From the NCBI GenBank assembly GCA_025353925.1, contig JANXNV010000086.1, positions 1 to 49,023 on the forward strand: a stretch of DNA of 49,023 bases, written 5' to 3'. The position numbers were made by a program, and so were the translations under genes. Positions within the stretch are counted from its first letter, which is position 1; each line of letters begins with the position of its first letter. Positions 40,670-49,023 of the stretch are shown piece by piece. The notes below the pieces were generated by a model. It was not told where the DNA came from and did not search any database. It saw only the letters and a list, made by a program, of their open reading frames with translations. The stretch comes from Armatimonadota bacterium. Its GTDB lineage: Bacteria; Armatimonadota; Armatimonadia; Armatimonadales; Capsulimonadaceae.

Positions 40670-40741
40670 AAACCCTGCCCTATCAGGTACAATTGCGTAC
40701 GAATGCTTTCCGTTGTCTATTGTCCGAAAGGAACCCGGTCG

Positions 40742-42112
40742 TTGCGCTTTAACCTGTTCGTCGCTGCACTTGCTATCCTGCTGGCGTTAATACCCCATCC
40801 TAGTCCGGCTCAGAACGTCGCTTCTCCTGCCGCTCAATCCGCGTTCGGCCTGGGAGCCGTGACCAACTACACACTGCCCAACGGAATGCAGGTGCTGATC
40901 GCGCCGTCGAATGCCTCCGATTTGGTGACTATGGACGTCTGGCTTGGAGCAGGTACCCGCCGGGAAACAGCGCAGAATAACGGTGTCGCGCACTTCATGG
41001 AGCACTTGATCTTCAAGGGCACTCCCACGCAGAAGCCGGGTGAGATCGATGCGGCAATCGAGAACCTGGGCGGCTCCCTGAATGCCTCCACCTCTTACGA
41101 CTGGGCACATTTTTATGGGACCGTCGGTGCCGAGGATGCCCCTGCCGCTCTGGCCGTGCTGGCGGATGCCGTGCAGAATGCCGAGATGCGTCAGGCGGAC
41201 ATCGACGCCGAAAAGCCGGTCATCCTCAGCGAAATGGCGCGAGAGGCGAACAGCGCGACGGGTCGGGTCGCCCGCTCATTTAACAGTTTGTGCTTTCCCA
41301 CTCACCCGTATGGCCGTCCACTGCTCGGATCGGCACGGAATGTGTCTGATATGCCTCGGGCGACCATTCTGGACTTTTATCACACTTACTACGCCCCCGG
41401 TAACGCGACCCTGGTGCTGGCAGGTAAGCTGACCCCCGACGAGGGCTTGGTGCTTGCCAAGAAGATGTTTGGGGCATGGCCTCCTCGCATCGTCCCGAGC
41501 GATAAAACGCTGCCGGAGCCTCCGCAGACCGAGATCCGCTCCCGCAGCCTGACTGCCCCGGCGCGGCGCGGCTTTCTCCAAATCGGCTGGCGGGCACCCT
41601 CCGTGCGGAACAAGCCAGACGCCTGGGTGATGGATGTCCTGATGACTCTGCTCGGGCAGGGCGGAAACAACCGGCTTCAGGTGGATTTACAGCGAAAAAG
41701 TAAGCTTGTCGGTGCCATCAACACGGCTTATCTGACTCAGCGCGATCCGGGTACCATGAGCGTCACCGCTGAATTCGACCCCGGCGACTATGTTCATGTG
41801 CAGGAAGCGATTTTGATGCAGGCGGCTGCGCTGCGCGAAACACCGGTTGGTCCCGCAGAATTAGCGGCGGCAAAGCATACGCTGCTGGCATCCTACCTGT
41901 TTGACACGCAGACGAATACAGGCCGTGCCAACGCCCTCGGCTTTTACAGCCGCATCGATACCTATCGTTATGACACGGACTATGTGGACAACTTCGAGTC
42001 CGTCACATCGGCACAAGTGCAGGCGGTCGCGCGTCAGTACTTGAACCCAGCCGCCTACACCCTGGTGACTTTGCTTCCTGTTCCCGATCCGGTGACCGCC
42101 TCGCGTAGATGA
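40742..42112 (+). CDS. Secreted M16 zinc peptidase, catalytic subunit
   Basis: 456 residues from TTG 40742, favoured because AAAGGAA lies upstream and the product starts with a clean signal peptide (RFNLFVAALAILLALIPHP). An ATG at 40703 would add 13 residues and lies close to a TACAAT -10 box (40688–40693). The inverted zinc motif HFMEH (His97, Glu100, His101 of the longer form) is followed by the third ligand Glu177 in ILSEMARE. It carries the single N+C domain pair of bacterial two-gene M16 systems. It is periplasmic or outer-membrane associated. The next gene encodes the non-catalytic partner. Confidence 0.88.
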   Translation: MRFNLFVAALAILLALIPHPSPAQNVASPAAQSAFGLGAVTNYTLPNGMQVLIAPSNASDLVTMDVWLGAGTRRETAQNNGVAHFMEHLIFKGTPTQKPGEIDAAIENLGGSLNASTSYDWAHFYGTVGAEDAPAALAVLADAVQNAEMRQADIDAEKPVILSEMAREANSATGRVARSFNSLCFPTHPYGRPLLGSARNVSDMPRATILDFYHTYYAPGNATLVLAGKLTPDEGLVLAKKMFGAWPPRIVPSDKTLPEPPQTEIRSRSLTAPARRGFLQIGWRAPSVRNKPDAWVMDVLMTLLGQGGNNRLQVDLQRKSKLVGAINTAYLTQRDPGTMSVTAEFDPGDYVHVQEAILMQAAALRETPVGPAELAAAKHTLLASYLFDTQTNTGRANALGFYSRIDTYRYDTDYVDNFESVTSAQVQAVARQYLNPAAYTLVTLLPVPDPVTASRR

Positions 42113-42140
42113 CAAAGAAGATAATACAAAGGATCCCTTC

Positions 42141-43505
42141 GTGCTCAAACCCCACGCGCTAATTCTTTCGCTTTTTGCACTTTCTGTGCTTTACCTGCCT
42201 AAGGTACGGGCGGCCGATCCAAGTGCCCCCGTCAAGACAACTCTCGCGAACGGCCTGCGAATTATCGTCAAGCCCGAGACCGACACGCCCCTGATCGCCA
42301 TCGACGTTTTTGTCCGCGCCGGAGCACCCCAGGAGACGGCCTCGAATGCGGGGATCGGCAGCTTTGTGGCCCAAACGCTGTTCGCCTCAACCACAAACAA
42401 TCCGCCGGAGACGATGACCCGCGATATCGCCGCGCTTGGCGGCAACGTTGCGGCGGCGTGGCACTCCGACTGGACACAGATCGGTGCGCTGACCGTCAAA
42501 GATAAGTACTCGCATGCGATCCTGCTGCTCGCCGACACGCTGAAGAATGCCGATTTCGATCCCGGCGTCGTCACAGATACGCGTACCCTGATGCTGAACG
42601 CAATCGACAGCCGGGACTCTGATCTCTTCCAAATCGCCTACGGGAATTTGCAAAAAGCACTCTATGGCGGAACGTCCTACGCCCGCCCCGATGGCGGCAC
42701 CGCCGGGAACATCAGCCGCCTGACACGCGCCGACCTGATGCGCTATTACGCTCGTTATTACGTTCCGAAAAATCTGGTGTTCGTTGTGGTCGGCAATATC
42801 ACCCCGGAAGCTGCCGTACAGGAAATTAAGAACAATCTGGAGGACTTTCCACGGGCTGACCGTGCCGCCGCCCCCTTTGCAGATCCGCTTCCGCCGCTGA
42901 CACGGGATCTAACGCCTCTGCGCGTGTTTCAGCCTGACCTCGAGCAGCAGTGCGTCGTCGCCGGTGTCCGCGCAGCGGCAGTCTCCGATCCGGACTCGCC
43001 CGCCCTGATGGTGGCAAATGCTCTATTAGGCGGTATGAAGTCTGGGAGATTGTTTACGCAGATCCGCGAAAAGCAGAGCCTCGCCTACGACCTGGGTTCT
43101 CTGTATAATCCACGCCTCGCCGCCGGGGACATCGCTGCGTATGTGTATGCCGCCCCGACCAAGACCGACCCGACGACCAAGAAGGATGTGCCGACGGTGG
43201 GGCTGGTCAAAGAGGCCATCTTGAAACAGTTCGTCAGCCTTCAGGAAACGCCCCCCACCCCGGCTGAGCTGGCACGGGCGCAGCACTACTTGATCGGGTC
43301 GTACAAGATCAAGCATGAACGGATCGAAGACCGAGCTTCTCTGCTCGGTGCCGCCGAGCTGTCATCACGTGACGGCTACCTGCTCGACACCGATTACGCC
43401 AAATATATCAATGCCGTTACCGCCGCTGATGTCCAGCGTGTCGCCCGCAAATACTTTCTTCACCCGGTTGTCTCGACCGTGGAGCCGGAAGCCAAATCCC
43501 AGTAA
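42141..43505 (+). CDS. Secreted M16-like partner lacking the zinc motif
   Basis: 454 residues, GTG start with AAAGGAT seven bases upstream and a signal peptide ending KVRA|A. It is homologous to the upstream peptidase (TTLANGLRIIVKPETDTP, VFVRAGAPQETASNAGI), but where HxxEH should be it reads FVAQT, so it cannot bind zinc. The C-terminal domain keeps the substrate-binding part (GGMKSGRLFTQIREKQSLAY with the R-x-x-x-S-x-x-Y pattern). Such pairs form heterodimers in which this subunit completes the substrate cavity. It ends one base before the convergent GT39-type gene. Confidence 0.88.
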   Translation: MLKPHALILSLFALSVLYLPKVRAADPSAPVKTTLANGLRIIVKPETDTPLIAIDVFVRAGAPQETASNAGIGSFVAQTLFASTTNNPPETMTRDIAALGGNVAAAWHSDWTQIGALTVKDKYSHAILLLADTLKNADFDPGVVTDTRTLMLNAIDSRDSDLFQIAYGNLQKALYGGTSYARPDGGTAGNISRLTRADLMRYYARYYVPKNLVFVVVGNITPEAAVQEIKNNLEDFPRADRAAAPFADPLPPLTRDLTPLRVFQPDLEQQCVVAGVRAAAVSDPDSPALMVANALLGGMKSGRLFTQIREKQSLAYDLGSLYNPRLAAGDIAAYVYAAPTKTDPTTKKDVPTVGLVKEAILKQFVSLQETPPTPAELARAQHYLIGSYKIKHERIEDRASLLGAAELSSRDGYLLDTDYAKYINAVTAADVQRVARKYFLHPVVSTVEPEAKSQ

Positions 43506-43506
43506 A

Positions 43507-45057
43507 CTACCAGCCGTCCTGCCACTTTTTGACATCGTAGCCTTTGAACCCGTAGCACCGAACGATCTGCACCGTGCGGATTGGCGTCGCATAAGGCGGA
43601 TTTCGGTAAACCAGCAGCGGCGGCTGCGGTTCGATTCGAGTAAAGACGGCTCGCAGATCATCAAAATGGTCTTGGTTGTCCGTATCGTTCAAGAAGATCG
43701 CACTTCGGCCTTGAAGCTTGTTAGGATCCTCCCAGAACATATACTCACTGGCTTTGTAGTTTAAAAAGAGCGAATACGTTTGGGGCTGATTCGGAAGGTA
43801 AAACGCCGCCTCGGAAGGCATCCGATAGTTCAGCCCAAAGACGAACGGATCACCACCCATCGCGGCCTTCTCCTGCGTGATCCGCTCCCCCATCACCCGC
43901 CACCCGGACAGCTCATTGGTCCGGTCCTGATCCGGGCGCGAGAGCTTCAGCCCCACCCCATACAGCAGCGACGGAAACAGCACTGCCACGGCCAGAAAGA
44001 CTGCGAGCACCCCGCTAAGGCTGACACAGCTTCTGCCGACCCTCCCAGACCGCCAGGCGCGAACCAAAATCTCCGCGACCAATATCAAGCCCGTGATGTA
44101 AGCCGCCACCGCCCAATTTGCCTCCACTTTACTGCGCAGCGTGACCGCGATGGTCGCCGCAAATACCATGACGCTTAAACACCAAAGGTAAAGCACGCCG
44201 TCGTCACGCTGAGACAGGCCGCGCTTGCCAGCGGCATAGAGAGAATACAGGTAGGTCAAAAAGAGCAGCGGAGAGATCAAGAGGAGCTGGTCGCCTAGGA
44301 ATCGAAACAGCCACTTTAGGCCATCGTGCCCAGTAGACCGTGATCCCATGGCATGAATATGTGTCCAGAAGGCGTTCTGGTGCGTGTGGTTCCACCAGAG
44401 GAACGGCGCGAAGACGACCAGCGCAATGACACCCGCCACGTACGGCTCCGGGCGGCGCAGCCAGGTCTCGCGGGCGGATTTAGAAAGCAGGATATAGAGA
44501 AAGACGGAGGGCAGAATCAGCAGGCCGTTCAGTTTGGCTTGTGCCGTCAGGCCTGCCAGCACCCCCGCCGCGATCCACCAGCGCGGACGATTCGTGAGCG
44601 CACGATACACCGTATATGCCGTCGCCGACCAGAAGGCAAGCTGTACAGGGTCCTGCGTCATCAGCACGGCCCCAGCGGCGAATAGTGGTATGCAGCAGGC
44701 GAGCAGGGCAGAGACAATTGCCACGGTCTGCCCAAAGACTCGTTTCGCCAGCAGATAAATAAACGCAGTAGCAACAAGGGCGCATACGGTGGCCCCCGCA
44801 CGGACTCCCAGCTGTGTTGAGCCGAAAATCAGCGTGAAGAAGCGGATGATCGGTGCCATGAGCGGAGTATTGTCGTAGTAACCCCAGTCCAGGTGGCGAG
44901 ACCACTGCCAGTAATAGGCTTCATCCTGAATCAATTCGTGCGTGCTGTCGTACCAAAATCGCAGAAGCGTCAGTATGACCAAAAAGCCGCCCAGCAGAAT
45001 TTCTCTGCCGCGGGCGGCTCCATTTTCGAGATTGGTCGGAATTGTTTGTGTCGTCAA
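43507..45057 (-). CDS. GT39/ArnT-type membrane glycosyltransferase
   Basis: 516 residues, TTG start, about 11 membrane spans in the first 380. The first extracytoplasmic loop has LIQDEAYYWQWSRHLDWGYY (Asp45-Glu46) and NTPLMAPII, a close match to PMT_2/ArnT-like enzymes that move sugar from a polyprenyl phosphate donor. The C-terminal about 120 residues form a soluble domain (FGLNYRMPSEAAFYLPN, FLNDTDNQDHFDD) as in ArnT-like family members of about 500–550 residues. The acceptor is unknown. It lies downstream of a LolA-like gene (27 bases). Confidence 0.85.
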   Translation of the reverse strand: MTTQTIPTNLENGAARGREILLGGFLVILTLLRFWYDSTHELIQDEAYYWQWSRHLDWGYYDNTPLMAPIIRFFTLIFGSTQLGVRAGATVCALVATAFIYLLAKRVFGQTVAIVSALLACCIPLFAAGAVLMTQDPVQLAFWSATAYTVYRALTNRPRWWIAAGVLAGLTAQAKLNGLLILPSVFLYILLSKSARETWLRRPEPYVAGVIALVVFAPFLWWNHTHQNAFWTHIHAMGSRSTGHDGLKWLFRFLGDQLLLISPLLFLTYLYSLYAAGKRGLSQRDDGVLYLWCLSVMVFAATIAVTLRSKVEANWAVAAYITGLILVAEILVRAWRSGRVGRSCVSLSGVLAVFLAVAVLFPSLLYGVGLKLSRPDQDRTNELSGWRVMGERITQEKAAMGGDPFVFGLNYRMPSEAAFYLPNQPQTYSLFLNYKASEYMFWEDPNKLQGRSAIFLNDTDNQDHFDDLRAVFTRIEPQPPLLVYRNPPYATPIRTVQIVRCYGFKGYDVKKWQDGW

Positions 45058-45084
45058 ATACTTGGCTCGGTTTATATTTTGAGA

Positions 45085-45804
45085 TTAAATCTTGAATAGG
45101 GAATCGCTGAGCGGCGTGTTCACACGGATATTCTCATACACAGTCGCACCCGCAAGCTTGTTCTTGGGATTGTATAGCTCGACACGGGTCGGGACATAAA
45201 TCCCCCCGACCAGTTTCGGGTTCTTGTAAAGGAACCATTTGGTCAGCTTGCCTTCCCGGTTATAATTATAGCGCTGGCTTGTGATATGTGTCTTCGGGTC
45301 GATCCAGACAATATCTTTCTGCGTTTCACCGGCCTGTTTCGGCTGAAGCTGAAACACCAGCAGGCCGCTCTCCCGGCGCAGGAATTTTGCCGTGTAATCG
45401 GTCAGCAGCTCCGGCGGGACGAGGCCAAAATCGAGCAGGGACTGACGTTTCCCCGGTGCCCCGGTCGTATCCTGCACTTTATGAACGAAGGGGGCGACAG
45501 TCAATTTCTGGTTGCCGTTGACGATGTAGTAACCAGTCGCCAGATGAGGAATGGTAGCATCAATCCGCAGCTTCCCGGGCTGCTCGTAAGCCATCGACCC
45601 GCGATGCAGTCGGTAGGCCAGCGCGATATCGCCGTCGATCGTTTGGAGCTCGTCCTGGTTTTCCGTCACGATCACGCTGCTGAGCTGAAGCGTCTTGACT
45701 GAGCCGGAGGTCAGCGTACGGATGTCGGGGGCAGCCTGAACTGTGGCCGAAACTGTGAGCAGAAGCAGCGCGACGAGTAAGCACTGTTTGAAGCGATAGA
45801 CCAT
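45085..45804 (-). CDS. LolA-like outer-membrane lipoprotein-sorting protein
   Basis: 239 residues from ATG 45804, where AGGAG stands nine bases upstream. A signal peptide (FKQCLLVALLLLTVSATVQA) is followed by a beta-rich domain: GKLRIDATIPHLATGYYIVN, QKLTVAPFVHKV, FLRRESGLLVFQLQPKQAGE, VWIDPKTHITSQRYNY and YVPTRVELYNP. The alternating strands, the 'D-G-K-x-x-x-V' style turn and the late PxxVELY strand are those of LolA/LolB-like folds (DUF4292/outer-membrane sorting). It is periplasmic. It might carry lipid-modified cargo, but no Lol partner is nearby. Confidence 0.7.
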   Translation of the reverse strand: MVYRFKQCLLVALLLLTVSATVQAAPDIRTLTSGSVKTLQLSSVIVTENQDELQTIDGDIALAYRLHRGSMAYEQPGKLRIDATIPHLATGYYIVNGNQKLTVAPFVHKVQDTTGAPGKRQSLLDFGLVPPELLTDYTAKFLRRESGLLVFQLQPKQAGETQKDIVWIDPKTHITSQRYNYNREGKLTKWFLYKNPKLVGGIYVPTRVELYNPKNKLAGATVYENIRVNTPLSDSLFKI

Positions 45805-45829
45805 CGGATCAATCTCCTTAAAATCATTC

Positions 45830-46774
45830 CTAATGCGCATGCCCGCACTCAGCGGCATGAGGGCTTAACGCGCAGTAGAGGGCATCGGCATCATGCGGGC
45901 AGGAATTGCCCTCGGCGGTTTCCGTCTGGATCGTCGCGTGGCCAATACCAAACTCCTCGTGCAGCCGAGTGTTGAGTGCAAAAACGACTGCCTGGCTCTC
46001 TGCTACGGTGCAGGCATCCGGCAGGACGACGTGGCAGGAAAGAAAGTGCAGGCCGTCGCTGACAGTCCATACATGCAGGTCATGGACATCGCAAACCGGT
46101 CCCGTCGCACGAATCACACGGACCAGAGCATCGACATCCACCCCTTTCGGCGTGCCTTCCAACAAAATATTTGTTGCGTCGCCGATTATCCCCCAGGAGG
46201 AGTACAAAATAAACCCGGCGATCAGTATGGAAATCAGCGGGTCGGCATAAGTCCACCCGGTCAGCTTAATGCAGACTCCCGCGATCACTACGCCGAGCGA
46301 AGAAATCGCATCCCCCGCCATGTGAATATAGGCAGCACGGGCATTCAAGCTGTGCTGGCTGTCTCCGCGCAAAGCCCAGGCGATGACGGTGTTCATCAGT
46401 ACGGCTACGGCAGCCACCCAGATCATCAGGTTTCCTGACACCACCGCCGGGTGCTGAAAAGACTGCCAGGCCTGTCCAACAATTCCTAGCGCAATTACGA
46501 CCAGTGCCGCCGCATTCGCCAGTGCCGTCAAGATCGCGACCCGGTGGTAGCCAAACGTTTTTCCCGGGGTCGCCGGCCGCTGCGCCACCCAGATCGCGTA
46601 AGCGGCCAGGCCCAGTGCCAGCGCATCGCTCGCATTGTGCCCCGCATCGGAAAGCAGTGCTAGTGAGTGCGCCTGTCGCCCAAACCAGGCCTCGACCGCG
46701 ACAAACGCGACCGTCACCCCCAAAGAAATCCAAAGCAGCCGCCCGCTCGTCGCGCCATGTGTATGTCCCGCCAT
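45830..46774 (-). CDS. Cation diffusion facilitator (Zn/Co/Cd efflux)
   Basis: 314 residues, six membrane spans. The metal site is read in LLSDAGHNASDALAL (Asp-x-x-His-x-x-x-Asp in TM2) and YIHMAGDAISSLGVV (His-x-x-x-Asp in TM5). A cytoplasmic ferredoxin-like domain (VCDVHDLHVWTVSDGLHFLS) binds further metal. Both termini are His-rich (MAGHTHGA; HAAECGHAH), as in ZitB/CzcD-type exporters. A TATAAT (46786–46781) ends six bases before the ATG with no SD, so the transcript could be leaderless. Inner-membrane antiporter for divalent metal. Confidence 0.92.
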   Translation of the reverse strand: MAGHTHGATSGRLLWISLGVTVAFVAVEAWFGRQAHSLALLSDAGHNASDALALGLAAYAIWVAQRPATPGKTFGYHRVAILTALANAAALVVIALGIVGQAWQSFQHPAVVSGNLMIWVAAVAVLMNTVIAWALRGDSQHSLNARAAYIHMAGDAISSLGVVIAGVCIKLTGWTYADPLISILIAGFILYSSWGIIGDATNILLEGTPKGVDVDALVRVIRATGPVCDVHDLHVWTVSDGLHFLSCHVVLPDACTVAESQAVVFALNTRLHEEFGIGHATIQTETAEGNSCPHDADALYCALSPHAAECGHAH

Positions 46775-46802
46775 GAGACTATTATACCTGAGACTTCAAA
46801 TC

Positions 46803-47309
46803 TTAGTTATCCGGCGTCTCTTCCCCGAGAAGATACCGCGCTGTATAGATTTGCCCTGTATGATAGGCGATATGGAACGCCGCATAGGTCAAAAACGCGC
46901 GGTACGTGTAGTTTGGCGGACATCCTGGCGGGCAGCTTTCCAAATCGGGATCAATTTCTTTGAAGTACGCAACCGACTCCTGATGGACGCGCAGCAGCTC
47001 ACGACAAACCTGTTCTGCCGTCATTGCCAAATGCTCCTCCGACGGCGGCTGCGAGATCGTCGTCGGGTGATAACTAAACCGGCTGTCGATCAGGAGGCTG
47101 CTCACCCGGCACTTCGTCAGATCCGGCTCCGGTTCCCCGTCTTCGCCCGCGAGACGAACCGCTTCCCAGTAAGCAACGTGCCCCGCCAGCTCCCCAATCG
47201 AAAGCAGCCCTTCCGCAGGCCGTTTCCAGACATGCTTCTCCGTCAGCCCTCCAAATGCCTCTTTCACCTCAAAATATCATTCGTCAAGCACTTCCAAATA
47301 GGCTTTCAT
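46803..47309 (-). pseudogene. DinB-superfamily gene interrupted by an in-frame TGA at codon 11
   Basis: A near-ideal SD (AAAGGAGGG, five bases spacing) points to ATG 47309, which reads MKAYLEVLDE and then TGA (47279–47277). The same frame continues YFEVKEAFGGLTEKHVW to a normal stop at 46803. GLLSIGELAGHVAYWEAVRL and AAFHIAYHTGQIYTARYLLG carry the DinB-superfamily His residues (metal ligands). A GTG at 47267 could restart translation, giving 154 residues without the first helix part. It could be a nonsense mutation, a read error, or recoding; no selenocysteine-type element was searched for. Confidence 0.72.
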
Positions 47310-47364
47310 CTTTGCCCTCCTTTCTAAATTTACGGTGTCTGTAACAAAGATCACACTGGGAGCC

Positions 47365-47370
47365 ATTATA
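47365..47370 (-). promoter_or_regulatory. Extended -10 promoter element (TGTTATAAT)
   Basis: Reverse strand TATAAT with TG one base before it, the extended -10 form that needs little -35 contact; no good -35 is seen. The start would be near 47358, about 50 bases before the ATG at 47309. This argues that the DinB-like gene is still transcribed. Confidence 0.5.
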
Positions 47371-47481
47371 ACACAAATGCCCAACAATGAGAACGTTAGT
47401 TCGGGTATACTCCCTGAGTGCGTGGCGTGATGGAAGCATCCGCTGCCTGATGCGAATTCAATTAGAAAGCTTAGCCAATTC

Positions 47482-49023
47482 ATGGCGGCCTCACGAGAAA
47501 CTGTTGTGCCGACGCTTGGAGCGGTTTGGTGGATCAAGCGGGACCTGCGGCTGTACGACAACCCGGCCCTGACGGAAGCGGCTTTGCTCGCGGCACGGCT
47601 GAACAGGCCGCTGCTGCCGCTGTTTTTATTTGAGCCGAGCGTCCTCACGGCGGCGGAGGCTTCCCCGTTTCATATCCAGGCGCAGTCTCAGGCACTGGCG
47701 GATCTGCGGGGGAGGCTGCGCGGGCAGCACGGCACGGACATCTCTATCGCGGTTCAGGAGGCGGTGGAAGCGTTAGACGATCTGCACCGGCGGCACCCTT
47801 TCGCGCTTCTGGTCAGTCACCGGGAGACCGGGACGGACATCACCTATCGCCGGGACCGGGCCGTGGCGGCCTGGTGCAAACGCCGTGGGGTGACGTGGAG
47901 CCAGCCGCCGCAGGCCGGGGTCTTTCGGCCCCTGGCAGACCGGGACCGGCGCGAGGGCCTGTGGCATGAGTTTATGTGTCAGGCTCCGCTGGCTGTCCCA
48001 AACCTTTCCCCCCAGCCCCCCTGGCTGCGAGCATTGTGCGCGGGGTCGCCCTGCCCAGATGCCCCCATGTCGCGACTGCTGGAAGCCGACGGCGGAGTGA
48101 ACCGGCGTCAATTGGCGACGGAGCCTCTTGCCTGGGCAACTTTGCGCGGCTTTCTCACGCACCGGGCAAGCCGCTACTCCGGGGGGATTTCCTCTCCGGT
48201 CACCGCGTTCACCTCTGGCTCTCGCCTCTCGGTCCCCCTGGCCTGGGGCACGATCTCCGGGCGAGCCGTGCGGTTTGAGGTCTTTGACCTTCTGCGCGAG
48301 ATTTCGGGGGATACTTCGCCGGAGGCCGTGAAGCGCAAGCGAGGGCTGCGGGCGTTCAGTGAGCGGCTGCACTGGCGGGACCATTTCGCGCAGCGGCTGG
48401 AAGACGAGTCGGGCCTGGAATTTCACCCGCCCCACCCGCTCTACGAAAACCTGCCCACGGTGACCGGCGACGAAGCCCAGCACCGCCTCGCGGCATTCCT
48501 GGCGGGCCAGACCGGCTTCCCGCTGATTGATGCCTGCCTGCGCTGCGCGGCGTCAACCGGCTTTCTGAACTTCCGCATGCGGGCCTTGGTGACTTCCTTC
48601 GCCTGTCACGGCCTGCGCCTGGACTGGCGGGTCCTGATGGCCCCCCTGGGCCGCCTCTGGACCGACTACGAGCCGGGCATCCATGTCAGCCAGGTCCAGA
48701 TGCAGGCGGGAGTGGTCGGCATCAACACCATCCGCGTCTACAGCCCCTTCAAACAGCTCAAAGATCAGGACCCCGCCCTGACCTTCACCCGAGCCTGGCT
48801 GCCGGAGCTAGCGGAAACTTCGGACGAACTTGTGCTGGCACTGGGAACGACGGACGGCCCCACTTATCCCGGCTATCCCGCACCCCTTATTGACTTCGCC
48901 GCCGAGAGCCGGATCATGAAGGACGTTCTCTACGCCCTCCGGGACAGCCCCGAGGGCAAAGCCGCCGCCGAGATCGTCCAGAAACGCCACGGCTCGCGCC
49001 GCCCGCGCCCGGGGCGGCGGTGA
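47482..49023 (+). CDS. Photolyase/cryptochrome-family flavoprotein
   Basis: 513 residues, ending with TGA at the window edge. The N-terminal antenna domain starts AVWWIKRDLRLYDNPALTEA. The C-terminal FAD domain has SRYSGGISSPVTAFTSGSRL, then SVPLAWGTIS, RLHWRDHFAQRLED, TGFPLIDACLRCAASTGFLN and WTDYEPGIHVSQVQMQAG, the ordered flavin-binding motifs of the family. NFRMRALVTSFA is the usual helix near the active site. DYEPGIH..QMQAG and VYSPFKQLKDQDP mark a bacterial subgroup often annotated as deoxyribodipyrimidine photolyase. It repairs UV dimers or senses light. No SD is seen; a TATACT lies about 70 bases upstream. Confidence 0.88.
   Translation: MAASRETVVPTLGAVWWIKRDLRLYDNPALTEAALLAARLNRPLLPLFLFEPSVLTAAEASPFHIQAQSQALADLRGRLRGQHGTDISIAVQEAVEALDDLHRRHPFALLVSHRETGTDITYRRDRAVAAWCKRRGVTWSQPPQAGVFRPLADRDRREGLWHEFMCQAPLAVPNLSPQPPWLRALCAGSPCPDAPMSRLLEADGGVNRRQLATEPLAWATLRGFLTHRASRYSGGISSPVTAFTSGSRLSVPLAWGTISGRAVRFEVFDLLREISGDTSPEAVKRKRGLRAFSERLHWRDHFAQRLEDESGLEFHPPHPLYENLPTVTGDEAQHRLAAFLAGQTGFPLIDACLRCAASTGFLNFRMRALVTSFACHGLRLDWRVLMAPLGRLWTDYEPGIHVSQVQMQAGVVGINTIRVYSPFKQLKDQDPALTFTRAWLPELAETSDELVLALGTTDGPTYPGYPAPLIDFAAESRIMKDVLYALRDSPEGKAAAEIVQKRHGSRRPRPGRR

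Overview
The window looks like chromosomal DNA from a G+C-rich, Gram-negative-type bacterium, most likely of the Armatimonadota. This is an inference from three things. First, there is a complete Pup/UBact–proteasome locus whose modifier ends in ...RSGQ, the UBact type reported from several non-actinobacterial phyla. Second, there is a DUF1559 prepilin-like protein, a family abundant in Planctomycetes and Armatimonadota. Third, there are DUF2961 (GH172-type) and nucleoside-sugar genes. No tRNA, rRNA, CRISPR array or intact insertion sequence was seen.

Layout. (1) 1–9951, minus strand: a pyrimidine operon, pyrR–pyrB–(membrane protein)–pyrC–carA. It is driven by a consensus promoter (TTGACA-N17-TATAAT) with a PyrR-binding hairpin in its leader. 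A run of non-pyrimidine genes follows (GT39-type glycosyltransferase, DoxX-like, DUF485/acetate-permease pair, DinB-like, alpha/beta hydrolase) before carB resumes at the left edge. Many junctions are 4-base NTGA overlaps. (2) 9948–12417, minus: a DUF5678 protein and a secreted glycoside-hydrolase-like protein with their own near-consensus promoter. (3) 12439–20696, minus: the proteasome operon, ECF sigma – ARC/Mpa ATPase – (frameshifted nucleotide-binding-fold gene + small AT-richer ORF) – dop – UBact – prcB – prcA – pafA. Together these encode tagging (PafA), tag activation and removal (Dop), unfolding (ARC) and proteolysis (PrcAB).

(4) 20884–28786: small membrane proteins, a sugar-isomerase-like protein, a BON lipoprotein, a VapBC module, uvrB, and a decayed patch. 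The patch holds a frameshifted/nonsense gene and a 5' fragment of a DUF2961 gene next to a Phd/PIN toxin–antitoxin pair, followed by an intact DUF2961 gene and a strong hairpin. (5) 29047–32740, minus: a polyphosphate-type operon with a CHAD domain split over two overlapping genes, an HhH protein, a metallophosphoesterase, a Ppx/GppA phosphatase and a membrane protein.

(6) 32760–49023: DUF4126, prepilin-like protein, rimO, a large unrecognised protein, and a 107-bp array of five hairpins bounded by perfect 28-bp inverted repeats. Then come an AcpH-like protein, nucleoside hydrolase, NIL-domain protein, Gfo/Idh/MocA oxidoreductase, a two-gene M16 peptidase, a GT39-type glycosyltransferase, a LolA-like protein, a cation-efflux transporter, a DinB-like gene with an in-frame TGA, and a photolyase/cryptochrome.

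Most promising for follow-up: the UBact–proteasome operon with its inserted broken module and truncated ECF sigma; the PyrR leader; the five-hairpin element; the split CHAD pair; and three genes that look leaderless. All family calls are made by eye from motifs. No database search was run.
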